A stretch of 64,000 nucleotides of DNA from Phymorhynchus buccinoides (lineage: Eukaryota > Mollusca > Gastropoda > Neogastropoda > Raphitomidae): contig CM065693.1 of the NCBI GenBank assembly GCA_017654935.2, forward strand, positions 13,369,826-13,433,825, in the 5' to 3' direction. Every line of letters begins with the position of its first letter. Within the stretch, counting starts at the first letter, position 1. Under the pieces are notes generated by a model. It saw only the letters and a list, made by a program, of their open reading frames with translations. It was not told where the DNA came from and ran no database searches. The translations under genes were made by a program, and so were the position numbers. Of the stretch, positions 55,461 to 64,000 are shown one piece after another.

Positions 55461-57249
55461 ACAGATTGTCTGCCAAGGCTGATGAGCTCCATCTACCCTG
55501 CCTGGTCTACAGACAGACAGAGACAGAAACAATACACCACACAAACACAGACCGCCCCCCCCCCCCGTTCACCTCAATTCCTTCACTCCCAACATCCCCA
55601 CCTGCAAACAATTCCAAATAACAGTGAAAACTAGAAATGCATTTAAAACACTGAAAGGCCCGCCCGATGCAGCACAAACCGGCAGCAATGGTACCAAGAT
55701 GGTCCTTGGCCTATCCTGCACCATACCTTCCCTGCCCCCCTTACCCCACCCCCCTCTTTGACACCTATACACAACATTTAAAGTGATTTGGTCACGCGCT
55801 TCATGAGATACACCCTAGACAGACAAAACAAAAAACGTGCACTTTGCATGAGACGCACCTGCCCGTAGCAGTACACGTCGTCGGAAAATGTAACTCACTA
55901 ATGTCTTGTGCCTTCTGCACTCTGAAATGCACTCTTTCTACTCTCACTTCAAAAATTAATAACTGATTTACTACCATACTATTCTAGTTACTTTTTTCAC
56001 AGATGGAGTCAGTGAAAACATGATGATGACATTTATCATCGTGCAAAGCTTGGTTGTGCTATTGTTTGGTGTTTCTGAGAACATTACAATGAGTTTGGGT
56101 GGGGGGTTTTAACTAGAAAGAGTGCATGTGTTGTTAAAGGTTTTGACATTTGTACTGGCGATTGACCACACACGCACGCACGCACGCACGTCTTAATGCA
56201 TGTCCATGGCTGTACTAACATGTCCGTGTTTATATCTGCATGTCATTGACAGTAATCAAACCTTTTTTCGTTTGAAATCAATCATTCCAGTTTTCGATTA
56301 CACTTAATTAGCCTACATCTGCATGTCTTCTACTGTTTTTGATGGAGAAATACATCGCCATTCTTCTATAATAACAATGTATACCGCACTAATAGCTATC
56401 ACAAAGCGAAACAACAGCCAAAATCATTGAAACTAGAAATGCTCAAGGCGGTGCTGCTGCTATATTTGCGCTAGAAAAGCACAAGGCGATGCTGCTGCTA
56501 TATTTGCTGGCATTCAGACTGGAACAGGCTCCTTTACCATTTTTTTCCTTTCCCTCTGACTCATCCACCTTTCTGTCCTTCTCACCCCCACCCCCCTTCA
56601 GAACCTCCATTCCTTTCGTTTTTTTCATCCACCACCATCCTCTCCCTCACCTTTGACCCAGCTAAGTCTCTGCTTGACCATCCCATACACTACAGCCCCT
56701 CTTTCATCACAGCATGTGGTTAGTTAGGTTCTTATAATGATTACCTACAGCTGATCTCACCACCTCCATCCCCACCAGCTCCTCTTCCCTTCTTTTGCAT
56801 CCTGTCGTCCCTTCTTGCCCCCCCCCCCCCCCCCCCCCCCCTTGCCCTTAATTGCTTCATAATTAACACTCTTGTTTAAATTCAACTTATCATTCGTAAC
56901 ACTGCTTCTAAGTTCAGCTTAATTAGCCTACATCTGCATGTCTTCTACTGGATCTTCATCTGTGTCTTCTTCTTCTCTGTCTTATTCTGAGTCTTCTACT
57001 TCTGCTCTGACTTTTCTGTTTTCTACTCGTCTTCTTCTGACGACTCTGATTCAGAAGAAGACAGAGTGAGTTCAGAGTTTGGAAACACAAGAAGGTAGAA
57101 CAGAATAAAACAAAGAAGAAGGTGGAGCAGTAAAAAACAGAGAAGAAGATAGAGCAGGTGACTCAAAAAGTAGAAGACTAAGAAGAAGACAGCGAAAAAG
57201 AAGACAACAAAGAAGACATAGACTCTGATTCAGAAGAAGACAGTGAGTC
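55461..57249. other. Intergenic region downstream of the ankyrin/SOCS gene
   Basis: C homopolymers (55555; 56820), a duplicated AAGGCG-TGCTGCTGCTATATTTGC segment (56440-56510), and GAAGAAGACAG-type repeats close to the stop (57050-57245). The last part is probably 3' UTR on the - strand. No other gene is seen. Confidence 0.55.
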
Positions 57250-59292
57250 TTAGACTCTCTTTTCTTCTTGGTCTTCTTCTTCTTCCTCTACGTCTTCTTC
57301 ATTTGTGTACTCTGAGAGAAGGTCCTTGAACCTTACCAGGTCCTTCAGGGGTCCTGGAAGGGGCAAAGCATCGATCCTTTGGGACCGCCATGGCTGACAT
57401 CCGACTCGGTGCGACACAGCTAACCTTGCCAGGTGCTCCAGTCTGAATGGCGTGGCAGCAGCCTCCACCACACACTTATAGCCTTCCTTCCAGTTATGCT
57501 TCACTCTTTTTTTCTTGATGAAGCGCCGAAGGCGGCGGTTTTGTCGGATCCTGTGCAGTGTTTTGTGAGAATAGGCTCCGCTGTTCAGTAGCAGTTTCAC
57601 GGTTGGGATGTGCTGATATGTCAAGGCCCAGATAGGAGGGCCGTTTTGTGCATAGCCAGGATCTTCCTGTGACAAGTCTCTCAGACAAGTGGAGACACCT
57701 GATGAGATCAACAGCTGAACCATCTTCACCTTGACCGAAAGGGGTTTACAGTCTGCTGCTAGAGTCAGCAGAGAAATGCAATCTTCGAAACAGTCATTGT
57801 AGATTTGAACTTCGCTTGGGTCTACACGTGTTAACAAATGCTCAGTTAGCTCAATCTGACCATTCCTAACTGTTTCTCTCAGGACACACAAAAGAGTGGA
57901 AGGATCAAAGCATCTTGCCTGCAGTTCCCAGGTAAGATCCCATTTTCCTGAATAACTGGCTTTGATCAGAACAGTGTCTATCACAGCTGGACTGTTACAC
58001 TGTCTCGAAAGTTCCTGAACAGTCACTTTCTTACAGTCTTGTAGCACACAGGCCCAGTCAAGAAGACCTCGATCTTCACAAGCCTTACCGAGGTTTTCCC
58101 AGTTAATGTATGGGCTATCAAACAAATTTTTATAAGTCACAGGTAAGTGCTTTAATAGTTCAGCTCCTGTGGAATAAGCCCGTCCTACATTAGCCATAAA
58201 CGCAGCTTCCCTGATTAAATCGTTTGACAGATTCAGACTGGCCTGTCCGCTCACTATCCTCTCCATCAGTGGCAAGTCTCTAGTGACCCTGGCCAGGAAA
58301 AAGGCCAGACAGGAGTGACCATTGGCCACACACCATTCCTTTAAATGGAAAAACTCAATCATAGTGTGTAGTCCACACACTTTAAGTCTAAGCACTGATT
58401 TTATTTCAGAACGGTTCAGATTGCATTCCGAGGTGAACCACCGGTCCATCACTGGAGTAATGCCGGGCCAAATGGACCGGTCAACAAGCAATTCCTGGAC
58501 ACACCTCGCCAACACAAAAGCAACACCCTGGCCCTTAGATGGCCTTCGCACAACTGGGAAAACACCCAACAGAGCATCCCAAGCTTTTTTTTTGAAGATC
58601 ACGTTCAAAAGAGGCTGCAGATCTTGAGCATTGAAGTCTCCCTGCAGGACAATGTCCTCACAAATTTTGGAGATGAAATTCACCTTGTTCCCATTTATCG
58701 CAGAAGTGTAAGCAAAAGTAAGATCAGCCTGGTCTTCAAGCTTTGTTTTAGTTTTAGGGTTAAGCATTTCACACTGTGCTTTGCATAGAGCTACAAAACG
58801 GTCAAGGTAGTCAAACTTCACACATTGCTTGATGGCTGTTTGGAATATTTTACGCTTGAAAGTCGTGTCTTGACAACTTTTGAACTGCCCTATAAAGTCT
58901 TCCAGTTCCATACTGGCGTGTGACTTCAGCCTGAAGAAGCCTCTCATCATCCGCTCGAGGGAATCCTTCTGCATACACTTTTTACTGGCTTTTTTCATGG
59001 GTATCGCGGATGTTCTGTTCCTACGGTCACGCCTTCTCTTCATAGGGTGGTCGTATGTTCCGTTTATAGATTGGAGACACATTTTCTGTACAGCTTGGTC
59101 AATTGGTCCCTCCAAAGCCTGGTCACGTCTTCTCTTCATAGGGTGGTCGTATGTTCCGTTTATAGGTTGGAGACACATTTTCTTTGCAGCTTGGTCACTT
59201 GGTCCCTCCAAAGCCTGGTCACGTGCCCTCTTCATGGCTTGGATATGTTTTCTGTTTGTCGCTTGTGTGGGTGAAATTCCCACCCTCGTCAT
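57250..59292 (-). CDS. Single-exon ankyrin-type protein with C-terminal SOCS box, 680 aa
   Basis: I start at the ATG at 59292 (MTRVGISPTQATNRKHIQAM); upstream in-frame codons to 59310 begin with GTG. Two 32-residue repeats (about 20-83) share DQALEGP-DQA and INGTYDHPMKRRRD and contain basic NLS-like clusters. The long middle is helical and Leu/Cys-rich, like degenerate ankyrin repeats. A recognisable repeat is GPPIWALTYQHIPTVKLLLN (about 551-570). Residues 618-659, LEHLARLAVSHRVG...RIDALPLPGPLKDLVRF, fit a SOCS box: an Elongin-BC box and a Cul5-type LPLPxxL motif. A Glu-rich tail follows. The likely role is substrate receptor of a Cullin-RING ubiquitin ligase; the substrate is unknown. The frame has no stop over 2 kb and good codon structure, so it looks functional. 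Confidence 0.88.
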   Translation of the reverse strand: MTRVGISPTQATNRKHIQAMKRARDQALEGPSDQAAKKMCLQPINGTYDHPMKRRRDQALEGPIDQAVQKMCLQSINGTYDHPMKRRRDRRNRTSAIPMKKASKKCMQKDSLERMMRGFFRLKSHASMELEDFIGQFKSCQDTTFKRKIFQTAIKQCVKFDYLDRFVALCKAQCEMLNPKTKTKLEDQADLTFAYTSAINGNKVNFISKICEDIVLQGDFNAQDLQPLLNVIFKKKAWDALLGVFPVVRRPSKGQGVAFVLARCVQELLVDRSIWPGITPVMDRWFTSECNLNRSEIKSVLRLKVCGLHTMIEFFHLKEWCVANGHSCLAFFLARVTRDLPLMERIVSGQASLNLSNDLIREAAFMANVGRAYSTGAELLKHLPVTYKNLFDSPYINWENLGKACEDRGLLDWACVLQDCKKVTVQELSRQCNSPAVIDTVLIKASYSGKWDLTWELQARCFDPSTLLCVLRETVRNGQIELTEHLLTRVDPSEVQIYNDCFEDCISLLTLAADCKPLSVKVKMVQLLISSGVSTCLRDLSQEDPGYAQNGPPIWALTYQHIPTVKLLLNSGAYSHKTLHRIRQNRRLRRFIKKKRVKHNWKEGYKCVVEAAATPFRLEHLARLAVSHRVGCQPWRSQRIDALPLPGPLKDLVRFKDLLSEYTNEEDVEEEEEDQEEKRV
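59033..59224 (-). repeat. Two 96-bp tandem units inside the ankyrin/SOCS gene
   Basis: The 96-bp units (59129-59224 and 59033-59128) differ at only a few bases and encode the two 32-residue repeats. Their high identity suggests recent duplication or gene conversion within the coding sequence. Confidence 0.9.
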
Positions 59293-59304
59293 CTTTGTTG
59301 TATC
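59293..59304 (-). promoter_or_regulatory. Possible splice acceptor before the ankyrin/SOCS start
   Basis: On the - strand TTTGTATTTTTGTCCGGGTG is followed by ACAG and then ATACAACAAAG-ATG. The AG, 11 bases before the ATG, could join to the donor at 61629, giving a 5' UTR intron. This is inference from motifs only. Confidence 0.35.
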
Positions 59305-59310
59305 TGTCAC

Positions 59311-60448
59311 CCGGACAAAAATACAAACAGCTCAGGTAGGAACGATTTTAAAAAAACCTTCAAACAATAGTAGGGTGGACGTTGGTGACAAGCAAATCTG
59401 TAAGAATAACGTGATTAATGGGAAAGCATGCAGTTCTACTTTCGATATAACAGCTTGGTCAGTTGATCCTTTTAAAGTGGATTGCACTCAAGATGGTCTC
59501 ATCTAACAATGCTGTGCATTAGGCAAACTGTCCCCAAACAGGTCTGTCAATGCGTTTAGGTACACACCAATTGTCCAGGGATCTTCAAGGCAGATACAAT
59601 TAAGGTATGCTCTCTCCTGACAAATATTGAAACCCAAATAATGTAGCGATAAAAAAAATATGGACACAGAAATAACTTACAAAATGGCCAATTATATAAA
59701 CAGAAAGGAAGTGTGCAAAAGATTGTCACCTGCAAGGTAAAGTATATACATGTTAATTGTTTTTAAATGTATGTATATACACAATGTACAATGTTGCACA
59801 GGGACCCTTAAAATGTGACAGGGAGCATTAGTTTTGCACAGAGGGTCCTGGCAATCTCAGATTTTATCCCTAAGGGAAACACTGACTAAGTAGGGCTATT
59901 AGTTAGTTAGTCTATTATAGTCCCATCAACAGCTATGGTCATCTCAGGACTGTCACCGCGTAAAGCTTGACCACGCATAGCAAAACATACATCGAAAACC
60001 TGAAAACATAAACAAAATATAGTACAATTCATAACATGACACCTCCATCATTGTACCTTATAGCACATAAGTCCGAGTCCACACAGTGGTGAAAGCGTTG
60101 AGCCATCCCGCTCTACGTATTGGACCTTTTTTTTAAAACAGTAAAAAAGGATAACAAACACATACTGATAAAAAAGATTATTAAAAAGGCCATATAAGCG
60201 AATATGCACTGCAGAATGGACAACAGCTGCCCACTCAACTGCGCAAGGCCTCACATATGAAAGCCAGTGAACGAGTTGAAATGTCGGACTATTAGTGCCA
60301 CGTCGAACCATTGTCACGTGTTGAAATGTCCGGATATCAGTTGCCACGCCGAACCATTGCCATGAGTTGAAATGTCGGAATATTGCCACGAGTTGAAATG
60401 TCGGAATATTGCCACGTCGGAAAATTAAACTTCAGACTATCGTGATGT
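59311..60448. other. Region upstream of the ankyrin/SOCS gene
   Basis: Probably intron or promoter-proximal DNA. 60250-60420 has about five loose repeats of GTTGAAATGTCGGAATATTG with CCACG. No gene is seen. Confidence 0.5.
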
Positions 60449-60666
60449 AGGGGAAGACGGGGTAAAAAGCGCATGGGCGGGTAAGAAGCCCACCCCAATT
60501 ATCTCATGAAATGAAGCAAATTTCAGTCTCATTTTGCCCATGAGACGAGCGTTAATGTCTAGCATTCGTCTCATGGGCAAATTTGACTGAAATTTTCTTT
60601 ATTTCATGAGATAATTGGGGTGGGCTTCTTACCCGCCCATGCGCTTTTTACCCCGTCTTCCCCTAC
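60449..60666. mobile_element. Foldback MITE, ~100-bp arms
   Basis: GTAGGGGAAGACGGGGTAAA...TTACCCCGTCTTCCCCTAC. Arms pair over about 100 bp through CCCACCCCAATTATCTCATG and GCCCATGAGACGA, with a very short loop (TTAATGTCTAGC). Nearly perfect. Confidence 0.92.
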
Positions 60667-61191
60667 CCTTCAACTTTTAGACAAGAGCTTCAGTAAAAAG
60701 ACTTTGTAATTAAAGAAAACAAAACAAAACAAAAAACCACCAACACCGGTTCACGGCAACTCGAACCGGTTTTAGAGAGTTGAATTAGAAAGGTCAGCGT
60801 AACTCGGGATCGAACACTCGTGGTTCAAACTGGTGTAAAGTGAAATATATCCGCCTTGAAATCCGTCCCATATTCTCTTTCGAATTGTTTGCTGTTTGGG
60901 AAGGATACTCCCCTAAATACATTCAGAGGCGTCGGAAGAGCAGAGGGTTCATCACAAAATATTGAGATAGCTTATTTTTGTGAAATTTCCTATTCGCTAT
61001 TTTTATCTGCATGGTTGTTTGTTTTCATCGTCCACCATTTTCCAAAATACTGAACTAAGTGGCATGGGTTTGTATTATCGTATTTCTATGTAAATGTCTG
61101 TAGATTCACACCCTCCCGCTCTATTTATTGGATTCTTTCCGTGTATATTGTGCAATTAAATGTGTACATTTTATAAAACAGTTATCATTAG
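60667..61191. other. Unassigned, includes a piece of the 17296 family
   Basis: 60775-60830 matches the interior of the MITE at 17296 in reverse. The rest shows nothing recognisable. Confidence 0.5.
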
Positions 61192-61386
61192 GCCGTGTAC
61201 ACACATAAGCGGATATTCCATGCAGAAACCCGTGCGCAATCAATAAACAAGTGAAACAAAGAAGGGAAAATATTTGCGCACGTGTCCAAATTTCCCCTAC
61301 GCGTAAACTTTTATTATTATTCTTTCTTCCACTTATTTAGGGTTTTCTCGTACAGAACTTACTCGTCTAATGTGAACCCGGCCGTA
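61192..61386. mobile_element. GGCCGTGTACACAC element
   Basis: GGCCGTGTACACACATAAGC to TCTAATGTGAACCCGGCC. A second copy lies at 36572-36755. The ends share GGCC/ACAC and are only weakly inverted. Confidence 0.65.
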
Positions 61387-61629
61387 CGGTTGTGGCGTAC
61401 ACGCTTATTACCGCGACCGGGATAAATTTCACGCCAGGATATATTTCTCGTCACACCGGTCTTCTTTTCCACCTTTAGTGGCGTGGCCCACTGTGGTTTA
61501 GTTTGAAACATCTCTATTCTCTAGTAAATTTACTCAGTTCAACTCATCGATCCCTTCCTCTTCTAACCAACACCAAAAAAGACAAAAAAGACTAATACAC
61601 AATTAGATAGTTTTCATCACTATACTTAC

Positions 61630-61745
61630 GATACAATCCAAGACGGTGAAAGTCGGGTGAAGCTCTCTTTCAGCGCTCAACCTCAACAACGTGCCTCTTG
61701 AGTCTCTTACAACGGAAATGTTCTCAATGACTGGGAGACGGAAGT
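61630..61745 (-). promoter_or_regulatory. Possible 5' UTR exon and promoter of the ankyrin/SOCS gene
   Basis: On the - strand GATTGTATC is followed by a near-consensus donor gtaagtatag (GT at 61629-61628). The ~110 bp before it lack long low-complexity runs and are richer in CpG than the surroundings. The gene's only strong upstream donor is here. No TATA box is evident. Speculative. Confidence 0.3.
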
Positions 61746-61899
61746 CACATGGCGTCAGTCACTCGGACCCAACACGTCATGCGCTCTGTGACGTAATACA
61801 TTTTCCGTGTCTTTGTTTTTTCCCTACTTGTTGATGAATATTCGATTGTAAAGCGCTTTGGGCTCATTTGAGGGCAAGCGCTATATAAATGTACTATTC

Positions 61900-62440
61900 T
61901 TCTTTTTCTTCTTCTTATCATGTTATTATTATTATTATTTTGTCCAGTGTCAGTATCCCCCCCCCCCCCCCCCTCCTCCCCAGGGCCATTACCCTTCTCG
62001 CCACATGACCGGGAACGCCCCCTTTTGGTGATAACAGGAGGGAGTTTCACAAGGGCTAACGTTACGTAGCGTGAGCGCAAATCGGCAAAAACGGTACTAA
62101 GAAACACCTCTTTCGTCGACGTTTGCCAAAAACGTTTTGTGGCTACTCCGAAAGTATCTCTTGGCGAACTATCACGTGACTTGCACGGGGTGAATGCATT
62201 TCTTGTTGTTGATTGGTCCATTAAAGTTTGGTTAAAATAATACTTTTTGGGGGGACCAATCAGACAAGAGCTTGTAATATTCTTCCGCAAACGTTTTCTA
62301 ATGTGTTTCTTAGGCCCCGTTTGGCGTAAGCGTTATTCGCGCGGCGACCGTTATCTAGATAAACTGAGTCCAGTGGTCCCGGGGCCATTACCCTTCTCGC
62401 CACATGACCGGGAACGCCCCCTTTGGGTGATTAAATGACA
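61900..62440. repeat. CpG-rich segment with a 50-bp direct repeat
   Basis: GGGCCATTACCCTTCTCGCC with ACATGACCGGGAACGCCCCC occurs at 61982-62030 and 62383-62425, and a short form (CCATTACCCTTCTCGCCAGA) at 63780 inside the GA satellite. It may be a transposon with the two copies as terminal direct repeats. The - strand open frame across it (61745-62290) has no recognisable domain. Confidence 0.5.
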
Positions 62441-62975
62441 GTATACTGTCAAGTAGTGCCATTTCGCCATCCTCTGTGCCTTTTGCCGGATCCCGGACAA
62501 AAGCCCACCGAACATAAGCCCACCAGACAAAAGCCCACCTCGTTATCTGGGAAAATGGACAAAAGCCCACTCATAAGTGATATGGAATGATTTTCTATAT
62601 TTCTGTGTCTGTCTCTTTCCAGACATTGTCTCTGTCTCTCTCTATCGCTGTCTGCCTCTCCAGAATTTTTCTGTCTCTGTCTCTCTGGAGGTAGGTGGGG
62701 GGAGGGTGTATGAATAAGTAGTTGTTGTGTGGGGGTTTTTTTTGGGGGGGTTCCCCCAGTTGCTTTTGTTCATTAATTGAAGTTTTAATTATACTTTTCT
62801 TCTTTTGTTTCGAGGGCAAGATGTAAACAAGCCCATTGTGTGCTTATTCTTTTCCCTCAATAAACAAATGTTTCAACTGTTTCAAATGTTTCTGTCTTTC
62901 TCAATCTCTCTCTGTTTCTGTGTTTTGCAGACACTGTCTCTGTCTCTCTATGTGAGTCTCTGTCTGTCTCTCACG
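62441..62975. other. Intergenic, AAAGCCCAC repeats
   Basis: Four spaced CAAAAGCCCAC(C/T) motifs (62495-62570), then CT-rich sequence. Nothing coding. Confidence 0.55.

Positions 62976-64000
<1,025 letters not shown>

Noticed and set aside
61745..62290. 181-residue - strand frame
   Set aside because: Crosses a C homopolymer and a direct repeat, with no recognisable domain. Coding is not supported.

Overview
The window is animal nuclear DNA. It has long introns, GT-AG splice sites, tRNA-derived SINEs, very many short inverted-repeat DNA transposons (MITEs), LINE fragments and long microsatellites. The repeat style and an intronless ankyrin/SOCS-box gene suggest a marine invertebrate, most likely a gastropod mollusc. 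The species assignment is inference; no rRNA or mitochondrial marker is present.

The main gene is ZFR (zinc finger RNA-binding protein) on the + strand. I can assemble 19 coding exons from 2441 to 43055. All splice phases agree and the spliced frame is 830 residues plus a stop. The order is a Tyr/Ala/Ser-rich segment, three C-x2-C-x12-H-x5-H zinc fingers (exons 3-4, 4 and 8), a basic linker, then a DZF domain (exons 11-18) and a short Lys/Glu tail. The first roughly 240 residues, judged by the human protein, lie upstream of the window. From about 43056 to 57249 there is repeat-rich intergenic DNA with no convincing host gene, but with a U2-snRNA-headed SINE, a LINE endonuclease pseudogene and a 19-bp minisatellite. 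From 57250 to 59292 on the - strand lies a single-exon ankyrin-type protein with a C-terminal SOCS box, with a possible 5' UTR exon near 61630-61740. The window ends in about 1 kb of GA/TC microsatellite.

The most unusual features are inside ZFR. Three DZF exons (11, 13 and 17) are each followed by a tandem array whose unit starts within the exon, crosses the splice donor and runs into the intron. The exon 17 array has 11 extra units, 10 of which keep an acceptor, a 30-nt in-frame mini-exon and a donor. A 217-bp MITE has split the acceptor of exon 8 from its exon, and its own terminal repeat offers an AG that restores the frame. Two short DNA-transposon families with 6-bp target duplications each encode only a zinc-finger domain, and one copy reads in frame from ZFR exon 18 without a stop. 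Many insertions can be dated against each other because they are nested, and several give clean empty-site reconstructions.

Coordinates come from hand reading of splice sites and repeats. Boundaries of diverged repeats are approximate.
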